A DNA stretch of 64,000 bases. Origin: a bacterium (GTDB lineage: Bacteria > SZUA-79 > Acidulodesulfobacterales > Acidulodesulfobacteraceae). Below, in pieces: positions 1-8,346 of the stretch. Made by a program: the position numbers and the translations under genes. Under the pieces are notes generated by a model. The model searched no databases and was not told the origin of the DNA. It worked only from the letters and a program-made list of their open reading frames with translations. The stretch lies in contig JAKAQP010000004.1 in the NCBI GenBank assembly GCA_021822485.1, positions 1-64,000 on the forward strand, given 5' to 3'. Each line of letters opens with the position of its first letter. Positions within the stretch are counted from its first letter, which is position 1.

Positions 1-767
1 GTTAAAAATTTAATTTTAAAAGACCCTTCTATTCCGGACGCCGCATTTAATAAAAAACAAAAGTCTTTCTTGCAGTCGTCCGGCGACATGTAAGAATTAA
101 CGTTTTGACCTAAAAGAGTAATCTCTGCCGCGCCTTTATTTATAAGATTTTTAATTGTCTTATATATAATGCCGATAGGAATAGACCTTTCTCTTCCCCT
201 AACGTACGGCACTATGCAGTAAGAACAAAAATTATTGCACCCTTCCGTTATTTTAACGGATGCGGTTCCGTCGTTTTCCGGTTTTTTGCCGTAAAAATAT
301 TCTTCGATTTTTCCGGCGTTTTCTAAATATTCCTCCGGCTGTTCCGTTAAGGAATAATTTTGGTTTGTTTCGTTTGAACCGCCTGTATCGTTGGCGGCGG
401 TATTATTTTTAAGTATATCGGGAATAGAAAAAATTTCTTCCGGAGCGAAACAGTAATCGAAATATATACTGCCGTTTTGTTCTTTTTTCAGCTTAATCTG
501 TTTAGCAAAACACCCTGCAAGAACTATTTTTTTATCGGCATAGTTTTTTTTAAGCCTTCCAAGTTCGGAAATTACTTTATGGTCTGCGTTATCCCTTACG
601 CTGCAAGTATTGAAAACAACTATGTCAGCGTCTTCGACGGAGTAAGCTTTTTTAAATCCACTTTTAACGAGCCCGTTTTCTATTAAGCCGGAATCGTGAA
701 CATTCATCTGGCAGCCGTAAGTTTTAATAAAAAATTTATTATTTTCTTTAATCTTCGACAAGGTCAT
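1..767 (-). CDS. miaB: MiaB, tRNA-2-methylthio-N6-isopentenyladenosine synthase (3' part missing)
   Basis: Radical SAM methylthiotransferase that adds a methylthio group to isopentenyl-A37 of tRNAs reading UNN codons. The frame is open from the ATG at 767 to the window edge, about 255 codons, so the C-terminal radical SAM remainder and TRAM domain lie outside. Visible are the N-terminal MTTase start (FIKTYGCQMN), the conserved FNTCSVR segment, the radical SAM cluster motif GCNNFCSYCIVPYVRGRERS and the family motif LLGQNVNSY. A glycine/asparagine-rich, weakly conserved stretch lies between the two domains. The start overlaps the end of the upstream HU-type gene by about 20 bp, which suggests cotranscription. 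Identification is firm; the exact start could also be the TTG at 761. Confidence 0.93.
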   Translation of the reverse strand, partial: MTLSKIKENNKFFIKTYGCQMNVHDSGLIENGLVKSGFKKAYSVEDADIVVFNTCSVRDNADHKVISELGRLKKNYADKKIVLAGCFAKQIKLKKEQNGSIYFDYCFAPEEIFSIPDILKNNTAANDTGGSNETNQNYSLTEQPEEYLENAGKIEEYFYGKKPENDGTASVKITEGCNNFCSYCIVPYVRGRERSIPIGIIYKTIKNLINKGAAEITLLGQNVNSYMSPDDCKKDFCFLLNAASGIEGSFKIKFL

Positions 768-1026
768 TTTTATAAATTTTACTTACTTTAAATTGAGGAA
801 CTACTTTTTTTTCTACCTCTATTTTTTCTCCCGTTTTTGGATTTCTGCCGGTATAATTATCGTATTCTTTAACGAAAAAACTTCCAAATCCTCTGATTTC
901 TATTCTTTTACCCTGAATTAAAGTTTCTTTAATTTCATTAATTATAGTATTGATTATTCTGTCAGCCAATTTAATTGGTATATTGTTTTTAGAAGCTAAT
1001 TTTTCCGTAAATTGAGCTTTATTCAT
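748..1026 (-). CDS. HU/IHF-family DNA-binding protein
   Basis: Small histone-like DNA-bending protein of 92 residues, the usual length for the family. The signature RGFGSF followed by the beta-arm RNPKTGE is present, and the N-terminus (MNKAQFTEKLA) is the typical dimerisation helix. The segment IEIRGFGSFFVKEY and the acidic C-terminus look more IHF-like than HU-like, but I cannot assign a subunit. It would act on the nucleoid and assist promoters that need bending, such as the sigma-54 promoter seen later in this window. A GAGG ribosome site precedes the ATG. It overlaps miaB by about 20 bp. Confidence 0.92.
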   Translation of the reverse strand: MNKAQFTEKLASKNNIPIKLADRIINTIINEIKETLIQGKRIEIRGFGSFFVKEYDNYTGRNPKTGEKIEVEKKVVPQFKVSKIYKNDLVED

Positions 1027-1203
1027 TTGATCGTAACCTCTCGAATATATAATTAATTAATTTAATTTATATGGTTATTTATATTATTATTATATAATTT
1101 TTAACTGCAAATTATCGTTATTAATGCCAGCGGTTAAGTAAAAAAAACAGCTCACGCTATATAATTTTATATTATATATCATATAGAATAGAGTTTTAGT
1201 TTA

Positions 1204-3549
1204 TCACATAAGAACGTCGGGGTCAACATCTACGACAATTTTTCTCGACGAAAAGCTTTTAAAGAGATTTGCATCTATTTTTAAAGCCGATACGAGTTTA
1301 TGTAGATTTGCCGCAGGCGGAGGCGATTTTAAAATAAGCTGATACCTGAAGTCATTATCTATTTTTTCTATGGGGCAAGGTGAAGGCCCCAAAATCCTTA
1401 TATTGCCGTTATAGCCGTCGCCGGAAAAATCACCCGATTTTATTTTTATATCTATAATATTTTCGATGCTTTTTTTTAAGTTTAAAGCGGTTTCTATTAG
1501 AGCGTCGATATTTTTGTCGGTTAATTTCAGGGCAATTATCTTAGAATAAGGCGGATATCCATATTCTTTGCGTATCTCAAGTTCTTTTTCGTAAAATCCT
1601 TTTATATCGTGAGCCGCAGTATATCTTAGCAGGTAGTTATCCGGTATAAAAGTCTGAACGGCTATTTTGCCTTTATCCGTTCCCCTGCCGGCTCTTCCGG
1701 CTACCTGCGTTAGTATTTGAAAAGCTTTTTCGGCGCTTCTAAAGTCTGGCAGATTAAGCAGACTGTCGGCAAAAATTACCACTACGAGACCGACGTTAGG
1801 AAAATCATGACCTTTGGCTATAATTTGCGTACCTATGAGTATGTCTATTTTTTTATCGTGCATTTTTTTAAAAATTTCTGCGCCTGTTTTGCCTTTTTTT
1901 GCGATATCCGAATCTATTCTCTCGATTATTATCCCGTTTTTTTTATTTTTTTCGCCGTTTGATTCTAATTCACCGGCGGCCGTATCCAAGTCTTCGCCGT
2001 CATCTTTACATTCGGTTTTTTCATATCCGTAAGAACGGCGGGAATAGTTCGAGAATAAAGACTTAACGTGTTCTTCTAATTTTTGTATGCCTATGCCATA
2101 AGGCTCTATAGTGTCCATGCCGCATTCCGGACAGAGCTTTGGAACTTTTTCTTTATAGCCGCAATAATGGCATTCTAATATTTCCTGCGATATATTGGTA
2201 TTAATTTCCTTTTTCTTTCCGTCTTTATGTTTATGATAAACCAAAGATATAGCGCAATTTTTACATAAAAATTGATGTCCGCAAGAAGTGCATATTAAAA
2301 ACGTGGAAAATCCCCTTCTGTTTAAAAACAGCAGAACCTGCTTTTCGGCCAAAATGTTTTCGGTTATTAATTTAATAGTTTCTTCCGATAAAATTTTATC
2401 TTTAAATTCTTTTTTAGTAAGCGTTTTAAATTCGGATTTTAAATTTATAAGTTGTATATCAGGGAGCGTTTTGCCTTTAACCCTGTTTTTTATATAAATA
2501 TATTCATATTTTTTTAATACGGAGGCATTATAATAAGACTCCAAAGAAGGCGTGGCGGAACCAAGTATGCATACCGAGGAAGTTTTCTTAGCTATCATAA
2601 CAGCAACGTCCCTTGCATTATAAAGAAGACCTGACTGCTGCTTGTAAGAACCGTCGTGCTCTTCGTCGATTATTATAAGTCCGGGATTTATTAAAGGAGA
2701 AAAAACTGCCGATCTGGCGCCCAGAATTAGCTTGACGCCGCCGTTCATTATCCTTATATGGTTTATTAGTTTTTCTTTTCTTGAAATTTTGCTGTGAAAT
2801 ACCGCAAAAGCGTTTTGTTTTACAAGATTTTCAAAACGTTTTTTTATGAGATAAATAAACTGGTTCGTTATAAAAATTTCGGGAACGGTAATTATAACCT
2901 GTTTATTTAAAGACAATACATAATCTATCAGGTTAAAATATACTTCGGTTTTGCCGCTTGCCGTTACTCCGTGAAGCAGAAAAGTTTTATAGAAGCCTTC
3001 CGATATAGATTCTTTTATAAAATTTACGGCGTTTTCCTGGTCTTTAGTCAGTTCGTATCCTGCTTTTGAAAGGAAACCGTTTGTTAATCGTTCATTTAAA
3101 ATATCGGAATTATTTTCTTCATGAAAATCCTCAGACTTTTTTGAAATATATTTTGAAACCCGGCCGGAAGTTTTATTAAAACTTTCAGCCTCTTCAAAGT
3201 ATTTATCTAGCAGGTCAAATCGTTTTACGTCTATAGAAGGCAAAACAGCATCAAAAACCCCGGATATATTTTCGTGATAATAACCGGCTAAAAAATTAAA
3301 AATATCTTTACGCGATTCTGTAAAAAAAGTTGCCTTTGAAATACGCAATACATTTTTTAATTTTATAGGTTTATCCTGCTTTAGAAATTCTTTTCTTACG
3401 TCGTAAATAAATCCGTAAACGGTTCTGTTTTTTAACGGAACAAGCGCCGCCCTTCCCGTTTCCGCTTCGCTTTCAAGATTATCCGGTATTATATAGGTAA
3501 ACTTTATGTCCGTTCCGCTTTTAGGTATAACTATTTCTGCCGTGGTCAT
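1204..3549 (-). CDS. priA: PriA, primosomal protein N' (replication restart helicase)
   Basis: Superfamily 2 DNA helicase that reloads the replisome at stalled forks. Of 781 residues, the N-terminal DNA-binding region covers about 1-160. Walker A is GVTASGKT (194-201) and Walker B is DEEH (295-298). The zinc-binding cysteines are C420, C423, C429, C432, C460, C463, C473 and C476, with helicase motifs V-VI around GTQIIAKGHDFP and QVAGRAGRG. Between the zinc domain and the second helicase lobe there is a hydrophilic, low-complexity insertion (about 505-540). A similar spacer separates the first two zinc-cysteine pairs from the third and fourth (about 438-455). It lies alone between the HU gene and a radical SAM gene on the same strand. 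Confidence 0.96.
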   Translation of the reverse strand: MTTAEIVIPKSGTDIKFTYIIPDNLESEAETGRAALVPLKNRTVYGFIYDVRKEFLKQDKPIKLKNVLRISKATFFTESRKDIFNFLAGYYHENISGVFDAVLPSIDVKRFDLLDKYFEEAESFNKTSGRVSKYISKKSEDFHEENNSDILNERLTNGFLSKAGYELTKDQENAVNFIKESISEGFYKTFLLHGVTASGKTEVYFNLIDYVLSLNKQVIITVPEIFITNQFIYLIKKRFENLVKQNAFAVFHSKISRKEKLINHIRIMNGGVKLILGARSAVFSPLINPGLIIIDEEHDGSYKQQSGLLYNARDVAVMIAKKTSSVCILGSATPSLESYYNASVLKKYEYIYIKNRVKGKTLPDIQLINLKSEFKTLTKKEFKDKILSEETIKLITENILAEKQVLLFLNRRGFSTFLICTSCGHQFLCKNCAISLVYHKHKDGKKKEINTNISQEILECHYCGYKEKVPKLCPECGMDTIEPYGIGIQKLEEHVKSLFSNYSRRSYGYEKTECKDDGEDLDTAAGELESNGEKNKKNGIIIERIDSDIAKKGKTGAEIFKKMHDKKIDILIGTQIIAKGHDFPNVGLVVVIFADSLLNLPDFRSAEKAFQILTQVAGRAGRGTDKGKIAVQTFIPDNYLLRYTAAHDIKGFYEKELEIRKEYGYPPYSKIIALKLTDKNIDALIETALNLKKSIENIIDIKIKSGDFSGDGYNGNIRILGPSPCPIEKIDNDFRYQLILKSPPPAANLHKLVSALKIDANLFKSFSSRKIVVDVDPDVLM

Positions 3550-3610
3550 AGTTTTATATTATAATATAAATGGAAAGAATATAAAACTATATGCGTTGCA
3601 GATCAATTAT

Positions 3611-5059
3611 TTAAACTTTTTTATTATCTTCTTTGTTTTTACCTCCTTTAAGCGGATACAACTGTTTTCTATAGTAATCTTCTTCGTTTAATTCTAATTT
3701 TTTGCCGTCGTAGGCAGTGAAATATTTACCGTTTCCAAATTCGGTTTCCCATACTTTGTCGGCAATTTTGGCGTAATTTTGGGAATATTCGTCCATCTTG
3801 TCTTTAAGTTCCGTAATTATGGACTCTCCTCCTTCCTGTGCAGCCTTTGCTCCGCCTTCGGAGACTACTTTTCTTAGTATTTTGGGATGGTCTATTATCA
3901 TGCATGGACGAAGCCTGTTCTTGACCTCCATCTGCTCTTTTCTGATTGATTTAAAATACATGGAGTTTAAAATTTCTTCCATAGATTTATCGAAAATATT
4001 GTCTGCGGCAAACTGGGCAAATACGCAAGGCTCTACTCCGCCGTTTGCATTTACGTGAAGATATACGCGTCCGCCCGAAAGGCATCCGTGGGAAAGTACG
4101 CCGTCGTTCCAAAAATCGGCAACCACTATCGGTTTTGTTTCCCTTATTTCTACTACTCTTTTTCTTCTAAAATTGCGCTGTTCCGGCGTCGGCATAAGAT
4201 TTACGTCGGGTTCGCGTCCGATTGGTATATAATTAAAATACCAGCCGAGAAAAGCGCCTTGTTTAACGTAAAAATCTATAAATTCGTCGCTTACGATTAT
4301 TTCATTGTTATGGCGGGTAGCGGTCGCCGAAAATCCAAACAATACTCCGTTGTCATTAAGATTATTCATAGCGGCTACTACTTTTTTAAAATGTCCTTTG
4401 CCTCTTCTTTCATCTGTTTCATCCTCAAATCCTTCGACGCTTATACACGGAAAAACGTTTCCGAGATTAGACAATCTTTCCGCAGTCTTACCGTCTATAA
4501 GCGACCCGTTTGTATATATCTGAAAATAACAGTCGTTATTTTTTTCTAAGATATCAAACAGGTCTTTTCTTACGAAAGGTTCTCCGCCCGATATAGTATA
4601 AAAGAATATGCCGAATTTTTTGCCTTCGTCGATAATTTCGTTAATTTTTTCAAAAGAAAGTTTATCGCTACGTGTATAATTGGCGGAATAGCACCCGTAA
4701 CATTTTAAATTGCAGTGCATTGTAGGGCTTATAACGTAAAAAAGAGGCGGATAAAATCCGTTTTTTTCTATAAACGCTTTTCTTCTGTCACCGCTGAGCA
4801 AAAGAAAGTTTGAAATAAAATTATCCACTATCCCATGTTTTACGTTTTTAGATAAATGCGGAAATTTTCTTTTTAATCCTATAAAAATATGGTCGAAAAA
4901 AATCTTTCCGGCAGGCGCTTCAAAATTATTTATTTTATCGGAAAGTTTAATTATAGTTTCGTCGCTTAATTTTGGTAATACATAGTTGCCCGCAAAGTGA
5001 AACACGTTTTTTACGACCGAACTTTTAACGGACTGCTTGAATGAAGCCAATCCTTCCAT
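3611..5059 (-). CDS. Radical SAM protein with SPASM-like C-terminus, function unknown
   Basis: 482 residues. The radical SAM cluster motif CNLKCYGC is at C116, C120 and C123, followed by the SAM-binding ISGGEP. A cysteine-containing C-terminal part (HGCLSGGRVYLHVNANGG, then PCVFAQ) resembles the auxiliary iron-sulfur region of SPASM proteins. The first 110 residues are helical and unlike the core. No signal peptide is visible. There is no peptide precursor or other maturation partner next to it, so the substrate cannot be inferred. A GGAGG-like stretch (forward strand cccctcc) precedes the ATG. Alternatives are a peptide or cofactor-modifying enzyme; HpnH-type hopanoid enzymes seem less likely because the cysteine context differs. 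Confidence 0.8.
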   Translation of the reverse strand: MEGLASFKQSVKSSVVKNVFHFAGNYVLPKLSDETIIKLSDKINNFEAPAGKIFFDHIFIGLKRKFPHLSKNVKHGIVDNFISNFLLLSGDRRKAFIEKNGFYPPLFYVISPTMHCNLKCYGCYSANYTRSDKLSFEKINEIIDEGKKFGIFFYTISGGEPFVRKDLFDILEKNNDCYFQIYTNGSLIDGKTAERLSNLGNVFPCISVEGFEDETDERRGKGHFKKVVAAMNNLNDNGVLFGFSATATRHNNEIIVSDEFIDFYVKQGAFLGWYFNYIPIGREPDVNLMPTPEQRNFRRKRVVEIRETKPIVVADFWNDGVLSHGCLSGGRVYLHVNANGGVEPCVFAQFAADNIFDKSMEEILNSMYFKSIRKEQMEVKNRLRPCMIIDHPKILRKVVSEGGAKAAQEGGESIITELKDKMDEYSQNYAKIADKVWETEFGNGKYFTAYDGKKLELNEEDYYRKQLYPLKGGKNKEDNKKV

Positions 5060-5238
5060 TTTCCCCCCTCCTGATTTAATTATTTAATTGTTTATATTTT
5101 ATAATTAAACTTTATATATCAATTAATTATATTAATTCAAGAAATTATTAAGTGTTTAAAACAAGTAAAATATTTATCGTTTCTTATTAATATTTTATCG
5201 CAGGTATTCAAAAAGTCAAGAGCGAGGTTGAATTTTGG

Positions 5239-5267
5239 TTGCAATTTTAATTTTTTTTTGGGATAAT
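5239..5267 (+). promoter_or_regulatory. Putative sigma-70 promoter of tRNA-Ala
   Basis: TTGCAA at 5239-5244 and GATAAT at 5262-5267 are separated by 17 bp and lie about 10 bp before the mature tRNA. Spacing is ideal and the -10 box is near consensus. Called by eye only. Confidence 0.5.
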
Positions 5268-5277
5268 TATTAAAAGT

Positions 5278-5353
5278 GGGGGGTTAGCCCAGTTGGTAGA
5301 GCGACGCCTTCGCATGGCGTAGGCCGCGGGTTCGAGTCCCGTGCCCTCCACCA
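5278..5353 (+). tRNA. tRNA-Ala (anticodon CGC)
   Basis: 76 nt including an encoded CCA. The acceptor arm GGGGGGT pairs with GCCCTCC, with two G-U wobbles. The D arm is GCCC-AGTTGGTA-GAGC with one mismatch, the anticodon stem is ACGCC/GGCGT with loop TTCGCAT, and the T arm is GCGGG-TTCGAGT-CCCGT. The CGC anticodon reads the alanine codon GCG. A promoter-like pair sits just upstream. No second tRNA follows. Confidence 0.95.
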
Positions 5354-5425
5354 CTTAAAATAAATATTTAAAACAGCGCAGGTAACTTTTTGTATAAATT
5401 TTTTTATAAAAAACGAGGAGTTAAC

Positions 5426-5881
5426 ATGAAAAAGATATTTTTATTAATAAGTATATTTATAAGCATAGCTTTTGCTAACAGTGCATTTGCAAGCAGGCTG
5501 TTTTTGCCGGGATTATGGCAATATACCTCTACAACAACTGTTTTGGGACTCCCGTACGCTATGCCTCCTGTAACCTCGACTTATTCATCTTGCATGGGTA
5601 ATAAACTTAAACCGCCTATGCAGAAAAATCCCGATATACCGGCTAACTGTCCAAAGCCTATCGTAACTGTTAACGGAAATACTGTCGTTACACGCTTTGA
5701 ATGTTCTACTGGAGTCGGCACGGAGATAAAAGAACTTATGTTTGAATATTTTCCTACCGACACAACAATGCATATGCATGGACATATTAATATTATCCAC
5801 ACATATCAAGGCAGGACCATGAATTTTAATACAAGCATCGAACTTACCGGAAAAAGAATCGGCGCATGCAGGGTGAAATAA
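5426..5881 (+). CDS. Exported DUF3617-family protein
   Basis: 151 residues from the ATG at 5426, chosen because a GAGGAG ribosome site sits 6 bp upstream; an in-frame start further 5' would lack one. A Sec signal peptide is clear (MKKIFLLISIFISIAFANSA, cut after AFA). The mature part begins with the DUF3617 pattern GLWQYTSTTTVLGLPYAMPP and contains four cysteines (in SSCMG, ANCPK, FECST and GACRV), plausibly two disulfides. DUF3617 proteins are periplasmic or outer-membrane-associated and have no established biochemical role. The gene is followed 42 bp later by a lipoprotein gene and could share its transcript. Confidence 0.75.
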   Translation: MKKIFLLISIFISIAFANSAFASRLFLPGLWQYTSTTTVLGLPYAMPPVTSTYSSCMGNKLKPPMQKNPDIPANCPKPIVTVNGNTVVTRFECSTGVGTEIKELMFEYFPTDTTMHMHGHINIIHTYQGRTMNFNTSIELTGKRIGACRVK

Positions 5882-5923
5882 ACAAAAACCTTGGTTAATT
5901 AAAAAAAATGGAGAGCTTCCAAT

Positions 5924-6604
5924 ATGAAAATCAATCGCTTTTTTATTTTTTTACTGTTAATTCCTGTTGCCGCAACTGTAATTTCAGGCTGCTCTAAAAC
6001 GCCGTCAAATATTTCAGCCGATAAATCCGTCGCATCACAGAGCAATAGCGGTATAACCATGGCTAAGCTGACCTCGCTGAAAAATTACGAATCAATCACA
6101 CGAGCGATGTTTGGAACTACCATAGACAAAATTTATAATTTAAATAACTGGCAGGAAGAAATAATCGGAGGTACTAAAGCAAAACCAGCCTATACATTCA
6201 CCAGAAACATAAATGGAGTTTTTTACGCAATTATAACACTTCATTCTTCGCCGCATGGTTTAAAATGGTATAAAGAGCCTTCGAGTTTTAGAGAAAGACC
6301 CAAGGGTCAGCTACGTTTATTCTCCGAATCAGTAGTAAGAGACATAGCCCCTCCTATGAAACTCGTATTTGTAAAATATGCCGTAGTAGCAAACAGGCAG
6401 TCTATTGAATACCGTGGAATAAATCCTTACAATGAATACTCCGGAACTTTCTGGATAGACAAAAAAACCGGTGCGCTCTTAAAATACACCAATCCGTCTG
6501 TTAATATAGGATCTAATGGATTAAATTCAGGCATGAAATTCATAGTTAAAAAAATAGGAAAAATCCATGCTTTTAAAACACCTTTAATCAGTTCAATTCC
6601 TTAA
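5924..6604 (+). CDS. Lipoprotein of unknown function
   Basis: 226 residues. It has a type II signal peptide ending in the lipobox VISGC, with cysteine at about residue 23, then a serine-rich linker and a globular beta-rich domain. I do not recognise the family. The phrase GTFWIDKKTGALLKY resembles outer-membrane lipoprotein-sorting-type domains in which a strand reports on an attached ligand, but this is only a resemblance. GGAGAG lies a few bases upstream of the ATG. It follows the DUF3617 gene in the same direction and converges on the LprI-type genes. Confidence 0.7.
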   Translation: MKINRFFIFLLLIPVAATVISGCSKTPSNISADKSVASQSNSGITMAKLTSLKNYESITRAMFGTTIDKIYNLNNWQEEIIGGTKAKPAYTFTRNINGVFYAIITLHSSPHGLKWYKEPSSFRERPKGQLRLFSESVVRDIAPPMKLVFVKYAVVANRQSIEYRGINPYNEYSGTFWIDKKTGALLKYTNPSVNIGSNGLNSGMKFIVKKIGKIHAFKTPLISSIP

Positions 6605-6639
6605 TAGATTATCTATTATATAGCCGCAATAAAAATTAA

Positions 6640-6678
6640 AAAGTTTTTTACTGGTATAAATCAGCGGCGAAACAGGGA
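6640..6678 (+). pseudogene. Relic of a Sel1-repeat gene
   Basis: These 39 bp encode KVFYWYKSAAKQG, a near-perfect match to the Sel1-like repeat core found in the intact genes at 8347-9480 and 9495-10505 (for example ALYWYKLAVKQG). The triplet immediately 5' is a stop (TAA at 6637) and the frame downstream does not continue the repeat. It appears to be a decayed fragment left between a lipoprotein gene and an LprI gene. Confidence 0.55.
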
Positions 6679-6761
6679 TTTTTTGTCCGCACTCAGAACA
6701 ACACAGGCGATGTTTCATTATTTTTTTGGGATTAGACGAATCGCAAAATGGCGGCGGGTGT

Positions 6762-7541
6762 TTAATATTTTTTGCAGCGCCCTTCTTTAAGGTTATATGT
6801 TCCGTACTCATCAAGATCGTTAGATCCATACAATTTGTTTATTTTGACCGGCTTTAACGACAGAATGTATCCATTTGAGCGCCTTGCTATGCTGCCGTCT
6901 CCCGTGTTTCCCCACCCGTCTATAAATCGAAAATAAATATCACCCTCAGATTTTTTCTTAAAAGGTACTTTTCCTGTGTCCAAAAGATGTCCCGTCCATG
7001 AAAATTCAACCTGAACATTCACATATTTAAACCTTTTATTTACTTTGGCGCAAATTTGAAGATTGCCTATGGGGAAATTTTTCCCGTTTCCGGTATATCC
7101 CATAATCTGCTTATCATTAAAGTACTCAACTGTTTTGGAATCTGTCGCGCTTTTAACATTATCAGAAAGCTTCTTTAACCACCTAACGCGATCTATTAGC
7201 ATACTTCTCAAGCACGCCCCTATTTCTAAACCTTTTAAGGCTCCGCCGCCGTACATCATCTGGCCGTCGGCATCGCAATTATACCTGCGGTAAAGAATCC
7301 AACTGATTTCCGATTTTTTTAGATATTTCCCGTATTTGGACGGTAGTTTTTTCATTAGGCCAAAATACTCTTTATTAAGTTCCAAGTTCCATTTTTCCAC
7401 GCTTTTATAATAACAACTGGCCCAACCTGCATTAGATTCATGCTTGCTCATACATAACCTGTATTCTTGACCTGCCGCCGCCGTCAAAGGAACACCTATC
7501 ATTAGTAATAACGCTATTATAAATATTATAATTTTTAGCAT
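6762..7541 (-). CDS. LprI/DUF1311-domain secreted protein with C-terminal extension
   Basis: 259 residues. A signal peptide is present (cut near AAAGQ). An N-terminal DUF1311 (lysozyme inhibitor LprI-like) domain follows at about 24-125, with its four cysteines (YRLC, ASCYY, YRRYNC, GACL) and the WNLELNKEY and LKKSEISWILYRRYNC motifs. The last 130 residues form an unassigned beta-rich domain absent from the shorter paralogue downstream of position 7586. LprI proteins inhibit host lysozyme in mycobacteria; most homologues have no tested role, so the function here is unproven. It shares a 51-bp identical DNA segment with its neighbour. Confidence 0.75.
   Translation of the reverse strand: MLKIIIFIIALLLMIGVPLTAAAGQEYRLCMSKHESNAGWASCYYKSVEKWNLELNKEYFGLMKKLPSKYGKYLKKSEISWILYRRYNCDADGQMMYGGGALKGLEIGACLRSMLIDRVRWLKKLSDNVKSATDSKTVEYFNDKQIMGYTGNGKNFPIGNLQICAKVNKRFKYVNVQVEFSWTGHLLDTGKVPFKKKSEGDIYFRFIDGWGNTGDGSIARRSNGYILSLKPVKINKLYGSNDLDEYGTYNLKEGRCKKY
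7275..7325. repeat. 51-bp direct repeat, copy 1 (inside LprI paralogue)
   Basis: Identical over 51 bp to 7715-7765. It encodes the conserved LKKSEISWILYRRYNC region of both DUF1311 genes. Perfect identity within otherwise divergent genes points to recent duplication with local gene conversion. Confidence 0.85.
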
Positions 7542-7585
7542 TTATCCGCAACTATTAAGAATTCGATTCACATCGCTATTAATGA

Positions 7586-7972
7586 TTAGTGCTGCCTGTT
7601 TGCCGGCAGGAACGGTTCTAAATCCTTAACCCTATCTATTAACATTGTCCTGAGGCAGGAGTCTTTCTCTATAATATTACTGCTGCTGCCGAACATAATA
7701 TCTCCTGCGGCAATGCAATTATACCTGCGGTAAAGAATCCAACTGATTTCCGATTTTTTTAGATAACTGCTGGAGTTTGGGCCATCAGCTTTCATTATAT
7801 CATAATAAACAGCGTTAAGCTTCATATTCCACTTCTTAATGCTTTGCACATAACACCCATTTATCCCTGCGGTAGATTTGTTTCGCCTAATGCACGATTT
7901 AAATTCCTGCCTAGCGACAGCTGTTGATGAAAAGCTTGCTATCAGGATAATTGCCAATATGTATTTCATCAT
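7586..7972 (-). CDS. LprI/DUF1311-domain secreted protein, short paralogue
   Basis: 128 residues consisting of a signal peptide (MMKYILAIILIASFSSTAVA) and a single DUF1311 domain with the four cysteines in FKSCI, NGCYV, YRRYNC and DSCL. It matches the first half of the 6762-7541 protein and ends where that protein's extra domain begins. Same strand and 44 bp upstream of the longer copy, so a two-gene operon is likely. The product is probably periplasmic; lysozyme-inhibitor activity is only suggested by the family name. Confidence 0.75.
   Translation of the reverse strand: MMKYILAIILIASFSSTAVARQEFKSCIRRNKSTAGINGCYVQSIKKWNMKLNAVYYDIMKADGPNSSSYLKKSEISWILYRRYNCIAAGDIMFGSSSNIIEKDSCLRTMLIDRVKDLEPFLPANRQH
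7715..7765. repeat. 51-bp direct repeat, copy 2
   Basis: Second copy of the segment at 7275-7325, in the same orientation and with no mismatch. Spacing between copies is 440 bp. Confidence 0.85.
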
Positions 7973-8346
7973 AAAAATCTATAAACGCAAGTTGGAGATT
8001 GAAAGTTTAATATTATTATATAGCTTACGTTATCTGACGCTGGTCAACTGCCCATAATGTAAATTATATCAATTTTCAAAACATTGTCAAACGGTTTTCC
8101 GCTACTGACTGGACATGCTATAAATAAACACACGGTCAAGACTATTTTAAAATAATTAGAATAATTGGAAGTTTGCGTTGACAATACGATATATAATATT
8201 ATAATATTATAACTATTATAAAAGATTTAAGATATAAATAATATTATAATATATGTCAAATATTAAACTGCGAAAGGCTAAAGCAAGTCTGTCAGTATAA
8301 AACACACCCTTATTCTAAAATTATATTAAAGGATATACATATATAA
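7973..8346. other. 374-bp intergenic region between divergent genes
   Basis: Very AT-rich. It lies between the LprI operon (leftward) and the Sel1 gene (rightward), so it must hold promoters for both. The one convincing signal is the rightward promoter at 8178-8205. The remainder contains alternating TATAATATTATAAT stretches and no open frame that I would call a gene. Confidence 0.6.
8178..8205 (+). promoter_or_regulatory. Putative sigma-70 promoter for the Sel1 gene
   Basis: Consensus TTGACA at 8178-8183 and consensus TATAAT at 8200-8205, 16 bp apart. The start codon of the Sel1-repeat gene is about 140 bp downstream, leaving a long leader. The flanking sequence has several overlapping TATAAT-like hexamers, so the exact -10 is not certain. 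Confidence 0.55.

Noticed and set aside
1027-1203. Possible origin of replication near the HU and priA genes
   Set aside because: No DnaA boxes or dnaA/gyrB neighbours; the stretch is simply AT-rich.
6593-6829. Possible 78-residue gene on the minus strand with CSECG
   Set aside because: It overlaps the LprI gene and the lipoprotein end, has no ribosome site or family match, and contains the Sel1 relic in antisense.
7973-8177. CRISPR-like short repeats in the intergenic space
   Set aside because: The AT runs have no regular spacing or repeat unit.
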